Source: CAVORB01 sp963698495 (lineage in GTDB: Bacteria > Pseudomonadota > Gammaproteobacteria > Chromatiales > Chromatiaceae). Taken from it: DNA of 64,000 nucleotides. The position numbers and the translations under genes were made by a program. Numbering within the stretch: the stretch's first letter is position 1; the number at the start of each line of letters is the position of its first letter. The stretch covers positions 197,829 to 261,828 of the forward strand of contig CAVORB010000011.1 of NCBI GenBank assembly GCA_963698495.1, in the 5' to 3' direction. Under the pieces are notes generated by a model, which did no database searches, was not told the origin of the DNA, and was given only the letters and a program-made list of their open reading frames with translations. This document shows, piece by piece, positions 1 to 9,899 of the stretch.

Positions 1-154
1 CGTCGAGCAGGTTCTGTCCCGTGTGCTGGATGTGATCCCACATCGGCAGGTAATGGTCCCGAGGCCGAAAGTCGTCACGGTAGAACTCATGGTAGGCAGC
101 CGATCGTGGCGGCGGTGGGTTGGTCTGGGTGCTGCTCTGGAATTGTCTCAGCAT
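1..154 (-). CDS. N-terminus of a probable circularly permuted ATP-grasp protein (partial, runs off the left edge)
   Basis: An open frame starts at an ATG at 154 and reads leftward for 51 codons to the window edge without a stop. Residues 20-35 read AYHEFYRDDFRPRDHY, which resembles the N-terminal signature of the circularly permuted ATP-grasp family (formerly DUF404/407), where a Tyr-(Asp/His)-Glu-Phe/Met segment precedes an Arg-Pro-His-Tyr-like segment. These proteins are commonly encoded beside transglutaminase-like/DUF2126 and alpha-E genes in a presumed peptide-ligation cluster. Here such a partner lies divergently at 489. Only the first part is visible, so the family call rests on a short motif and on context. 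Confidence 0.5.
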   Translation of the reverse strand, partial: MLRQFQSSTQTNPPPPRSAAYHEFYRDDFRPRDHYLPMWDHIQHTGQNLLD

Positions 155-488
155 TGGTCGCCCTCGAAACTCGGTCCGCTAAGGCAAACAAACGTTTGCA
201 AAGGGCGCGCCAGTGCACGATAAATCACCGCGGGCCACGCGCGGACGCCGACTGCCGCTGGGTGCCGTGCCCCGTCATCAAGCGGCACTGCTCTGGCTCG
301 GTGCATCTCGCCCGTGCCTTGCGGACGGGCGACCCGAAACGGTGCAGAGGCCTCGGATGCTCTGTCCAAGCATTGCTGGCGGAGGAGAACCGTTATGCTC
401 GGTTCGGCGGCGGCGCCTTGGGCGCCAACGCGTCGGAGTGTTTCCTGCTAACCTACGCCAGTTCCGCATTCCGGAGATCCGGCCGCCC
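155..488. other. Intergenic region between two divergent genes
   Basis: This gap separates the leftward ATP-grasp-like gene from the rightward transglutaminase/DUF2126 gene and must hold both promoters. No convincing -35/-10 pair, hairpin or repeat stands out. A frame that is open through this stretch and into the downstream gene has no family-like sequence before the ATG at 489. Confidence 0.5.
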
Positions 489-3400
489 ATGTCGATCCTC
501 ATCGCCATCAATCACAAGACCGAATACCGCTTCGACCGCCCGGTAGGCATAGCGCCGCACATCGTGCGCCTGCGCCCGGCCCCGCACTGCCGGACGCCGA
601 TCGTTTCCTATTCCCTGAGGATCGAGCCGCGGGAGCATTTCATCAACTGGCAGCAGGATCCCTTCGGCAACTATCTGGCGCGGCTGGTCTTCCCGGAGAA
701 GGCCAATACCTTGTCGATCGAGGTGGACGTGATCGCCGAAATGATCACCATCAACCCGTTCGATTTCTTCCTGGAGGACAGCGCGCAGAAAATCCCCTTG
801 CGTTACGACGCCCAGCTCGCCAAGGAGCTGGGACCCTACCTGGAGGTCAAGGAGGACGGTCCCCTGACTCAAGGAGTGGCTGGCCGCGGTGGACCGCACA
901 CCGACGGGGACGGTCGATTTCCTGGTTGCCCTCAACCAGCGTCTGCAACAGGACGTGGGCTATGTGATCCGCATGGAGCCTGGTGTGCAGACCTGCGAGC
1001 AGACCCTGCGTACGCGCAAGGGCTCGTGCCGCGACACGGGCTGGGTGCTGGTGCAGATCCTTCGCCATCTGGGGTTGGCGGCGCGCTTCGTTTCCGGATA
1101 TCTCGTCCAGCTCACCTCGGACGTCAAGTCACTCGACGGCCCGAGCGGACCGGAACGCGACTTCACCGACCTGCATGCCTGGGCCGAGGTCTACATCCCC
1201 GGCGCCGGGTGGATCGGGCTCGATCCGACGTCGGGGCTGTTCGCCGGCGAGGGCCACATCCCGCTCGCCTGCACACCCGACCCGGTGAGCGCCGCCCCCA
1301 TCACCGGCGCCGTCGAGAAAAGCGACGTGCAGTTCTACTTCCACAACCGGGTCGAGCGCATCCACGAGGACCCGCGCGTCACCAAGCCCTACACCGAGGC
1401 CCAGTGGCGCGCCATCCAGGACCTCGGCCACGACGTTGACCGCGAGCTCGCCGAGAACGATGTGCGCCTGACCATGGGCGGCGAGCCCACCTTCGTCTCG
1501 ATCGACGACATGGACGGAGCGGAGTGGAACACCGCGGCGCTGGGTCCCGCCAAGAAGCGCCTGGCCGAAGACCTGCTGCGGCGCCTGCGCGCGCGTTTCG
1601 CCCCCGGTGGGCTGTTGCACATCGGGCAGGGAAAGTGGTATCCGGGCGAGCAGCTCCCGCGTTGGGCGCTCTCCTGTTACTGGCGCAGGGACGGTGAGCC
1701 CGTGTGGCGGAACCCGGCCCTGCTCGCCGACGAGCGGGACCAGGCCAGATCTGGGCGCGGAGGACGCCGAGGCATTCATGCGCGCCCTGGCCGAGGGCCT
1801 GGGGGTGCAGCCGGAGCATGCGCTGCCCGCGCACGAGGACGTCTTCTACTACCTGTGGAAAGAGGCCCGCCTGCCGGCCAATGTGGACCCATTGGACAGC
1901 AAGCTCAAGGAGCCGATGGAGCGCCAGCGGCTGGCGCGCCTGTTCCAGCGTGGCCTCGGCGAGACCGTGGGCTACGTGCTGCCGCTGCGCTGGTGGGGTG
2001 CGTACCCGGAGGGCGGCTGGATGAGCGGCCGCTGGACTTTTCGCGACGGCAAGCTGTTTCTGATTCCCGGCGACTCCCCCATGGGCTTCCGCCTGCCCCT
2101 GGACGCGCTGCCCTACGTGCCGGAGGCGGAGCTCGAAGTCGAGCCGGAGCGCAATCCCTTCGAGCCGCGCGCACCCCTTGCCGCCGAGTTCGACGAGCTG
2201 GCCCGTCGCTACGGGCGCGTCACCCGCACCGAGCAGGCGCCCCAGCGTATCCGTGAGCAGGGGCCGAACCCGGCGCTCACGGCAGACCGCTACGAGCGCC
2301 ACGCGCCCCTGTCCGACGCGGGCCATGCGCTCAGCCGTCAGCACGCGCTGCCGGACGAGGGTGCCGCCGATCTGGTGCGCACCGCCCTGTGCGTCGAGCC
2401 CCGGGACGGTCGGCTCTACGTCTTCATGCCGCCGCTGACGCACCTTGAGCATTGGCTGGACCTGGTCACGTGCGTAGAGGCCGCCGCCGAGTCCCTGGGC
2501 ACACCGGTGGTGATCGAGGGCTACGAGCCGCCGCGAGATCCACGACTGCAGAAGTTCGCCGTGACCCCGGACCCCGGCGTGATCGAGGTCAACGTCCAGC
2601 CCGCCGAGAGCTGGGACCAGATGGTGAGCGATACCGAGGCCCTCTACGAGGAGGCGCGGCTCTCGCGCCTGGGGACCGAAAAGTTCATGCTCGACGGGCG
2701 CCACACCGGCACCGGCGGCGGCAACCACGTCACCCTGGGAGGCCCGACTCCGGCGGACAGCCCGCTGCTGCGCAAACCGGATCTGGTGCAGAGCCTGATC
2801 ACCTACTGGCAGCATCACCCGAGCCTGTCCTACCTGTTCTCCGGGATGTTCATCGGCCCAACGAGCCAGGCGCCGCGGGTGGACGAGGCGCGGGACGACG
2901 CCCTCTACAACCTGGAGATCGCCTTTCAGCAGATGCCGCCGGGGCAGGTGCCCCAGCCCTGGATCGTCGACCGGGTGCTGCGCAATCTGCTCGCGGATGT
3001 GACCGGCAACACCCACCGCACCGAGTTCTGCATCGACAAGCTCTATTCCCCCGACACGGCCTCCGGGCGGCAGGGCCTGGTGGAGTTCCGCGCCTTCGAG
3101 ATGCCGCCCCACGCTCGCATGAGCCTGGCGCAGATGCTGCTCCTGCGTTCCCTCGTCGCCCGCTTTTGGAAGCAGCCCTACACCCGCAAACCCGTGCGAT
3201 GGGGAACGGAGCTCCACGACCGGTTCCTGCTACCTCATTTCGTCCGCCAGGACTTCGACGACGTGATCTGTGACCTCAGGTGCGCCGGTTATCCCTTCGA
3301 TCCGGCCTGGTACGATCCCTTTTTCGAGTTCCGCTTCCCCCATTACGGGGATTTGGTGACGGAAAACGGCATCCGGGTGGAGCTGCGCGCCGCGATCGAG

Positions 3401-3886
3401 CCCTGGAACGTGCTCGCGGAGGAGGTCACGGCCCAGGGTACGGCCCGTTTCGTGGATTCATCGGTGGAGCGGATGCAGGTAAAGGCCGACGGCATGTCGC
3501 AAGAACGGCACGTGCTCGCCTGCAACGGGCGGCGGGTGCCCCTGCGCCCGACCGGGCGGAAGGGGGAGCTCGTGGCCGGCATCCGGTTCAAGGCCTGGAG
3601 TCCGCCATCCGGCCTGCACCCGACCATTCCCAGCCATGCGCCGCTGCTGCTGGAGATCGTCGACACCTGGAGTCGTCACAGCCTCGGCGGCTGCACCTAT
3701 TACGTCGCTCACCCAGGAGGGCGGAGCTACGACAGCTTCCCGGTCAACGCCTACGAGGCTGAGAGCCGCCGCATAGCCCGCTTCCGCCGCATGGGCCATA
3801 CACCGGGCATCATCGACGCGCCGCCCGATGAGCCGGCCGGGGATCATCCCTACACGCTGGATCTGCGTTACAAGCCGGGTTGCTGA
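489..3886 (+). pseudogene. Transglutaminase-like/DUF2126 protein, interrupted by two frameshifts
   Basis: The three frames together give about 1132 codons, close to the roughly 1100 residues usual for transglutaminase-DUF2126 fusions. The N-terminal part has the bacterial transglutaminase N domain (start MSILIAINHKTEYRFD). The core follows with Cys in KGSCRDTGW, His in DLHAWAEVY and Asp in GLDPTSG. The C-terminal two thirds are DUF2126 (GGEPTFVSIDD, GTGGGNHVTLGG, FRAFEMPPH). The frame shifts by one extra base near 866-873, between the N domain and EWLAAVDR, and again near 1740-1750, between LADERDQ and DLGAEDAEAF. Each segment otherwise keeps its family sequence. Homologues usually travel with ATP-grasp and alpha-E genes and are thought to make or modify small peptides; the substrate is unknown. 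Either the gene has decayed recently or the sequence has two single-base errors. Confidence 0.85.
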
Positions 3887-4147
3887 GGTCGAGGTCGCCT
3901 GGAGGACCCGCCCGCTTCGGCGCCGATCGGGCCTCCGATCGTACGGCCCGGACCCGGCGCGATCGCGATGGCGTCCCGTTCGGTCCGGCGAGGTTTTGCT
4001 CACCAGATCAAGAAAAACCCAGAAACTGTGCTTGAGTTCTCAGACCTGACCGGCCTCGCCGTGCAGACTGTCAACGTCCGGACGACTCACAGCTCGATCC
4101 GGTCCGTCTACCGAGACGCATAACGACCAAAGTACAGCGAGGGAAAA

Positions 4148-4348
4148 ATGAGCCTTAGTACGAACTCGGCGCGCGCCGCCAAGCCTCAAGCTGAATCCCC
4201 CGACTATTTCTGGCTCATGGGGACGCTCAGAAATTACGAAGTGACGGAGCTCAGCGGCCATGAGTTGGGGAGGATTCTTCCCCAGGTGATCATGGCGGCA
4301 AGAAGGCGCACGGAATCCGAGCCCGTCGATCCCGAGCCATGCGAATAG
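4148..4348 (+). CDS. Small hypothetical protein (66 aa)
   Basis: The frame starts with ATG at 4148 preceded by a good ribosome-binding site (GCGAGGGAAAA just upstream). The product is soluble and slightly acidic at its end, with no signal peptide or membrane segment and no motif I recognise. The segment WLMGTLRNYEVTELSGHELG looks protein-like rather than random. It stands alone between the DUF2126 gene and the RND operon. The main support is the ribosome-binding site and the plausible composition. Confidence 0.45.
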   Translation: MSLSTNSARAAKPQAESPDYFWLMGTLRNYEVTELSGHELGRILPQVIMAARRRTESEPVDPEPCE

Positions 4349-4574
4349 TCAGAGGCCTTGGGCTGCAGCTCTCGGCGGACTTCCGGTCTGTCTCGCGAAA
4401 GAGCTCATCTCGATCCGTCGACGGCTTCCGAGTGCGGTGCCAGACCGAGGGCTCGGCGGTCGCCGCGCTCGCGGAATTGTGACGCGATACACAGCTCTGT
4501 AGGGCGTTCATCCCGTAGACTTCACGGCGACCAAGGGACCCTGGCTTACGGGCCGAAACAGACGGTAGCCTCCG

Positions 4575-4781
4575 ATGTTGGAAGTCACGCAGGAACTTCT
4601 CGAGCGCATCGATCCCCTGTTGGATGCGGGCGATGCTGAATCCGCAAGCAAGCTCCTTCTCCATGTGGATAAGATTTCGTTGCGTGCCCTTTTTATCCAC
4701 GTCCTGCAGGAGAGGGGAAATCGGGTCGCAGACGCCCTTGGAAACGCCTACCTGAGACAAAGACCCCCTGCCTCAGCTTAA
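4575..4781 (+). CDS. Small hypothetical helical protein (68 aa)
   Basis: The predicted product begins MLEVTQELLERIDPLLDAGD and is rich in Leu, Glu and Ala, which suggests an all-helical fold (roughly residues 3-17, 22-32 and 35-55). The sequence upstream of the ATG has no strong ribosome-binding site. No family is recognised. It is listed because its composition is more protein-like than the other short frames here; it could be spurious. Confidence 0.3.
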   Translation: MLEVTQELLERIDPLLDAGDAESASKLLLHVDKISLRALFIHVLQERGNRVADALGNAYLRQRPPASA

Positions 4782-4926
4782 CTCTTGGAGTGAGCCGAGG
4801 ACGAGGGGCTGACGCCCCCCGAATCCACGGATACCCGTAGTGACGCCGCGGCCTGCCCAGCCGCGAAGAAACCGCCGACGTACAAGGTTCCGACTCGTCC
4901 ATTCGCAGAGGGGCACCTGTCGCAGG

Positions 4927-7900
4927 TCATCCCGTCGCTGTCCGTATCCACTCCACCCGATTGCGCATGACACCGTAGTAGACGACCGGCACGACCACCA
5001 AGGTCAGCACCGTGGAGACGAACAGGCCGAACAGTAGCGAGACGGCGAGCCCGGAGAAGATGGGATCGTCGAGAATGAACACCGCGCCTGCCATGGCCGC
5101 GGCAGCCGTCAGGGCAATGGGCTTGGCGCGCACCACCGCCGACTTGATCACTGCGTCCTCGAAACGCAGCCCGGCGCGAACCTCCTGGTTGATGAAATCG
5201 ACCAGTAGGATGGAGTTGCGCACGATGATTCCGGCCAAGGCGATCATGCCGATCATGGAGGTGGCCGTGAACTGCGCCCCCAACAGGGCATGGCCGGGCA
5301 TGATGCCGATGATGGTGAGTGGAATCGGCGCCATGATCACGAGGGGCACGAGGTAGCTTCTGAACTGGGCCACCACCAGCAGGTAGATCAGGATCAGTCC
5401 CACCCCATAGGCGATGCCCATGTCTCGGAAGGTCTCGTAGGTGACCTGCCACTCGCCGTCCCACTTGAGGCTGTACTCGTAGGGATTCTGGGGTTGCTGC
5501 ATGAACCACTGCCTGAGCCCCATGTCCTCGCTCAAGGTCGAGGAGATCTCGAACAGGCCGTAGAGCGGGCTGTCCGTCTCGCCCGCCATGTCGCCGGTCA
5601 CATAGACCACCGGCAGCAGATCCTTGTGATAGATGCTGTGCTCGCGGCTGGTCTCGATCACGCTCACGATCTCGGACAACGGCACCAGTTGTCCGCCCAT
5701 GGAGCGCACCCGCAGCGCCAGCACCTGTTCCAGATCGGCCTTGTCCGCCTCCGTGTACTCCACGCGGATGGGCACCGCGTACTTGACGTTGGCGCCGTGC
5801 AGGAAGCTCACATCCTCGCCCTCCAGCACGGTGGCTAGGGCCTGGGCGACGGCGCTCTGCTGCACGCCGAGGCGGGCGGCCTTGGCCCGGTCGACGACGA
5901 CCACCAGCTTCCCGGCCGGGTACTCCACCGAGTCGTCCACGTCGACGATGTCGGCGGTGGCCTCGAACACGGCACGGGCCTGCTTGGCGATCTCGATCTG
6001 GCCGTCGTAGTCGAGGCCGTAGACCTCTCCGACCAGGGGCGAGAGCACGGGCGGGCCCGGCGGTATCTCGACGATCTTGGCATTTCCCTGGTACTGGGCG
6101 GCGATCGCCTGCAGGGGCTCGCGCACCGACAGCGCCACCTCGTGACTCTTGCGGTCGCGATGGTGCTTGTCCACCAGGTTGACCTGTATATCGCCAAGAT
6201 GAGCGCCCTCGCGCAGGTAGTATTGCCGCACCAGACCGTTGAAGTTGATGGGGGTGGCGGTGCCTGCGTAGGCCTGATAGTCGGTGACCTCGGCGACGGT
6301 GGCGAGATACTCGCCCATCTCGCCCAGCACCCGCGCGGTCTGCTCCAGGCTGGTCCCCTCGGGCATGTCGAGCACGACCTGGAACTCCGACTTGTTGTCG
6401 AAGGGCAGCATCTTGAGCACGACGGCCTTGCTGGTCACCAGCATCAGGGACCCCGCGATGAGCAGCAGGATACCCCCCAGCAGCAGCCAGCGGTTGCGGT
6501 TTCCCGCGCCTTCCCTCTAGGAAAGGGCAAGATCACACCCCGGAAGAAGCGCGCAAGCCCGGCTCCGCCCTCGTCCGCGTGGCCGTCCGGGCCATGGGCA
6601 TGTGCGCGGGCCTTCTTGCCGAGCATCAGGTTCGTCATCCAGGGGGTGAAGACGAAGGCGACCACCAAGGAGATCAGCATGCCGGTAGAGGCATTGATCG
6701 GGATCGGGCTCATGTAGGGCCCCATCAGCCCGGTGACGAACGCCATCGGCAGCAGGGCGGCGATGACGGTGAAGGTGGCGAGAATGGTCGGTCCCCCCAC
6801 CTCGTCGACGGCTGCGGGCATCAGGTCCAGGAGCTTCTTGGAGCTCATGGCCATGTGCCGGTGGATGTTCTCCACGACCACGATGGCGTCGTCCACCAGG
6901 ATGCCGATGGAGAAGATCAGCGCGAACAGGGACACCCGGTTGAGGGTGAAGCCCCAGGCCCAGGAGGCGAACAGGGTCAGGGCGAGGGTCACGATCACCG
7001 CCGCGCCGACGATGATGGACTCGCGCCAGCCGATGGCGAGCAGCACCAGGGCGACCACGGAAAGGGTCGCGAAGGTGAGCTTCTGGATCAGCTTCTGCGC
7101 CTTGGCGTCGGCGGTGGCACCGTAGTTGCGCGTGACGCTGACCTCGACTCCGTCGGGGATGAAGGTCCCTCTCAGTTGTCCGATGCGCTCGATCACGCGC
7201 TCCGCCACCGCAACGGCGTTGATCCCCTCCTGCTTGGCCACCGCGATGGTCACCGCGGGCGTGGTGCCGTCGATGTCCAGGCCTGCGTGTGCCGCGGCCG
7301 GACCCGAGCCCATCCAGACGTAGGACTCCGGCTGCTCGGGCCCGCGCTCGATGCTGGCGACATCACGCAGGAACACGGGTCGGCCGCCATGCAGACCGAC
7401 GACCAGATCGCCGATCTGCTCCGGTGTGGTGAGGAAGGTCCCCGCCTGGACCAGGATCTCCTGGTTGTCCGCCGTCACGCCGATATCGTCACGGCTCGCG
7501 TTGCCGGCCTGCAGCGCCCGGCTCAGGTCCGTCAGATCGATGCCGTGGCCGGCCAACGCCTGCGGATCGAGCAGCACCCGCACCACCTGCTGTGGCGCGC
7601 CGACGGTGTAGACGTCACGCGTGCCGGGAACGCGCTTGATCTCCTGCTCGATCGCGTGGGCCACCTGCCCCAGCTCGAAGGCGCCAACGGTCTCGTCCTT
7701 CGACCACAGGGTGGCGGTGATGATGGGCACGTCGTCGATACCCTTGGGCTTGATCAGCGGCTGGCCGACGCCTAGGTTCGCCGGCAGCCAGTCCTGGTTG
7801 GAGTACACCTTGCTGAACAGGCGGACGATGGCGTCGGTGCGGTCCTCGCCGACCCTGTACTGCACCGTGATCACCGCCATACCCGGGCGCGAGACCGAGT

Positions 7901-8162
7901 AGACGTGCTTGATGCCCTTGATCTCGGACAGCACCTGCTCGGCCGGCCCGGCGACCAGGTGCTCGATCTCGCTCGCCGAGGCCCCGGGGAAGGGCACGAA
8001 GACATCGGCGAAGGTGACGTTGATCTGGGGCTCCTCCTCGCGTGGCGTCACCAGCACCGCGAACAGACCCAGCAGCAGGCCGACTAGGGCCAGCAGCGGC
8101 GTGATTTCAGTGGACTGGAAACGCGCGGCGACGCGCCCCGATATGCCGAGCTTTTCAGCCAT
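4927..8162 (-). pseudogene. RND-family efflux pump (AcrB/HAE1-like), one frameshift
   Basis: Read leftward from ATG 8162, the gene would encode about 1078 residues, normal for an inner-membrane RND pump. The N-terminal half holds the first membrane helix, the porter domain and helix 4 with the proton-relay pair in SIGILVDDAIVVVENIHRH. The C-terminal half has the helix 10 region RNSILLVDFINQ and the last membrane helices. The frame breaks near 6490-6530: upstream reads GVILPFPRGKARETATA, while the continuing family sequence RNRWLLLGGILLLIAG is in another frame, as if one base were missing. The break sits in a GC-rich CCTTCCCTCTAGGAAAGGGC stretch that may be a repeat remnant. The first 8 nt overlap the end of the adaptor gene, so the two are co-translated. 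Substrate cannot be told. Confidence 0.85.
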
Positions 8163-9207
8163 CCCGCCTCTCCGCCGCCTGGGCCTTCAAGACGACTCCC
8201 GCGGCGATCGGGTCGAGCGCGACGCGCTCGCCTTCCGATAGACCGGAGAGCACGACCAGGTCGTTGCCCAGGTCACGGCCGAGGCGCACTTGGCGGAAGT
8301 GCACCTTGTCCTCGCCGTCGAGCACGTAAACGCCGGTAACCTCGGAGCGGTAGACGACCGCGGTTTTCGGGATCACCAGCTCGGTCTTGTCGCCGATCAC
8401 GAAGCTGGTCTTGACGAACATGCCGGGAAACAGGGTCTTGGTGCCCTCGGGGAGGTCCACCCGCACCTTGAAGGTGTTCGAGCCCAGGTCGGCGAAGGGG
8501 AAGACGGTGATTTTGTCTACCAGCATCGGCTCCCCGCCGGGCGGATAGACGCGAACCTCGCGTCCCTGGCGCACCGCCGGGATCACGCTCTGGGGTACGT
8601 CGACGATCACCCTCAGCTCATCCAGGGAGATGCCGCTCATCACCGGCTGACCAGGGCTCGCGATCTCGCCGATCTCGATGTGGCGGTGCGTGACAATCCC
8701 CGAGTAAGGGGCGCGAATCTGGGTGTACTCCAGCTGTTCCTGAGCCTGCTCCAGCCCGGCGATAGCGCCCTCGAAGCGGGCCTGGGCGCTCTTCAGGGCC
8801 GCCGCCGCGTTGTCCATCGCCGAGTCCGACACCAGCTCCTTGTCGTGGAGCCCCTTGACGCGCTCGTGCTCGTCCCGCGCCTGTTCGAGCTGGGCGGTGG
8901 CAGACTTCAGCTCGGCGGATGCCTGGGCGACCCGCGCCTGATGCTCGGTGTCCTTCACCCGCGCGACGACCGCGTTTCTCTCCACGAAATCGTCGACATC
9001 ATAGAGGATCTCCTTGATCTGGCCTTGGGTCTGCGCCGATACGGTGGTACGCCTGATGGCCTCGACCACGCCGTCGAGCCGATACTCCCGTGGCACGACT
9101 CGAAACCGGGCGTCAGCCGTTTCCAGGGAGGCTGAATCCGGCTGCTGGGCTGCAGCGTTGACCGCCAGCAGCGCCGTGAGTAGGGGGACAACGAGAGTCG
9201 GGTGCAT
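8155..9207 (-). CDS. RND efflux membrane-fusion (periplasmic adaptor) protein
   Basis: The 350-residue product begins with a signal peptide (MHPTLVVPLLTALLAVNAAAQ). Next come the first half of the lipoyl/barrel-sandwich domain (VSAQTQGQIKEILYDVDDFV), a helical hairpin of about residues 85-150 (KDTEHQARVAQASAEL onward), the second lipoyl half (IRAPYSGIVTHRHIEIGE) and a beta-barrel domain. This is the periplasmic adaptor that links the RND pump to an outer-membrane channel. No TolC-like gene is nearby, so the channel must be encoded elsewhere. The ATG at 9207 has an AGAGAGG ribosome-binding site. The stop overlaps the pump start by 8 nt. The promoter region carries a strong AT-rich palindrome at 9221-9248. 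Confidence 0.88.
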   Translation of the reverse strand: MHPTLVVPLLTALLAVNAAAQQPDSASLETADARFRVVPREYRLDGVVEAIRRTTVSAQTQGQIKEILYDVDDFVERNAVVARVKDTEHQARVAQASAELKSATAQLEQARDEHERVKGLHDKELVSDSAMDNAAAALKSAQARFEGAIAGLEQAQEQLEYTQIRAPYSGIVTHRHIEIGEIASPGQPVMSGISLDELRVIVDVPQSVIPAVRQGREVRVYPPGGEPMLVDKITVFPFADLGSNTFKVRVDLPEGTKTLFPGMFVKTSFVIGDKTELVIPKTAVVYRSEVTGVYVLDGEDKVHFRQVRLGRDLGNDLVVLSGLSEGERVALDPIAAGVVLKAQAAERRDG

Positions 9208-9220
9208 ACTAGCCTCTCTG

Positions 9221-9248
9221 TATAATATTAGCTGTTGCTTATATTATA
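9221..9248. promoter_or_regulatory. 28-bp AT-rich palindrome over the RND operon promoter (probable operator)
   Basis: The sequence is a near-perfect inverted repeat: 12-bp arms TATAATATTAGC / GCTTATATTATA, with one mismatched pair and a 4-bp centre. It lies 14 nt upstream of the adaptor ATG in an AT-rich island within high-GC DNA and contains TATAAT-like -10 sequences. Such a symmetric AT-rich site is typical of binding sites for dimeric repressors (for example TetR or ArsR families). No regulator gene is adjacent. Confidence 0.6.
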
Positions 9249-9401
9249 TTTTTCTATCTACAATGCAAGCGGAGACCGGTCCGTGGTGCAGACTGCTCGG
9301 GCAGATTCCCGCGTTGAAGCACCGTCGCCTTCTAGTGACATCAACGGCCTAGGCCTTTCGCGAATCTGACCCTATCCGTTTGTTTTATCTTGAAATAAGG
9401 G

Positions 9402-9419
9402 TTGGTTTAATACTTGCTT
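9402..9419 (+). promoter_or_regulatory. Possible sigma-54 (-24/-12) promoter
   Basis: TTGGTTTAATACTTGCTT has the GG and GC dinucleotides separated by exactly 10 nt and the TTGC core of the -12 element, as in the sigma-54 consensus. It lies about 80 nt upstream of the ATG at 9498 on the same strand. A chance match is possible because the -24 half is weak after GG. Confidence 0.35.
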
Positions 9420-9497
9420 GCCAGATGGGCAAAGGCCGCATGCTCGCATCCTGGGGGCAGGCATCTTCTCGCACCGGCCGTGATTCAGGAAACACCG

Positions 9498-9896
9498 ATG
9501 ATCGTGGCGCACACGCCGAAACGCAAAGGTCGCTTGGAACCTCGCATGGATACAGCCCATTCCAAAATCGACATGGTACAGCCGTCCAAGGGAAGGCTGT
9601 TGTCGAGACCCGACAAATATTCCCGAGACCTCTCTCAGTGGTTTCTCGATAGCCTGGATGCTGCGCAAGAGGCGGAAGGTACGGTGCGCAACGTCGTCCT
9701 CGAGTTGCGTCACCTTCTTATGTCGTCCGAACTGACTGACGCCACGCGTGAGGATCTGTCTCGGCTGCTGGTCGGGCTGGAACGGGCGACCGGCCGGCTG
9801 ACGCTCGTCCAGGTCTCGGCCAAGAATGCGCTCGATGGGCTCCAGCTTCAGAACCAGTCTGCGCCGCTTCGCACACATCCCCCCAAGTCCTCCTAA
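9498..9896 (+). CDS. Hypothetical protein (132 aa)
   Basis: The start chosen is the ATG at 9498 (MIVAHTPKRKGRLE), preceded by CAGGAAAC as ribosome-binding site; the frame is open further upstream but without a good start. The product is soluble, with a basic N-terminus and a helical middle (residues about 44-110: LSQWFLDSLDAAQEAEGTV, VLELRHLLMSSELTD, REDLSRLLVGLERATGRL). No signal peptide, membrane segment or known family is seen. It ends just before the convergent ttcA stop and may be driven by the sigma-54-like site at 9402-9419. Confidence 0.55.
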   Translation: MIVAHTPKRKGRLEPRMDTAHSKIDMVQPSKGRLLSRPDKYSRDLSQWFLDSLDAAQEAEGTVRNVVLELRHLLMSSELTDATREDLSRLLVGLERATGRLTLVQVSAKNALDGLQLQNQSAPLRTHPPKSS

Positions 9897-9899
9897 CGT

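Larger units (their letters stand above)
3887..4926. other. Gene-poor kilobase between the DUF2126 gene and the RND operon
   Basis: This stretch has lower coding density than its surroundings. Only two short rightward frames (4148-4348 and 4575-4781) look at all gene-like; they are listed separately. Nothing else with a ribosome-binding site or family resemblance was found, and no clear terminator hairpin was seen after the RND pump stop at 4927. Confidence 0.4.

Noticed and set aside
1379..3217. A leftward frame of 612 codons within the DUF2126 gene
   Set aside because: It lies fully opposite a recognised family sequence, and its product is Gln/Leu/His/Arg-rich shadow sequence.
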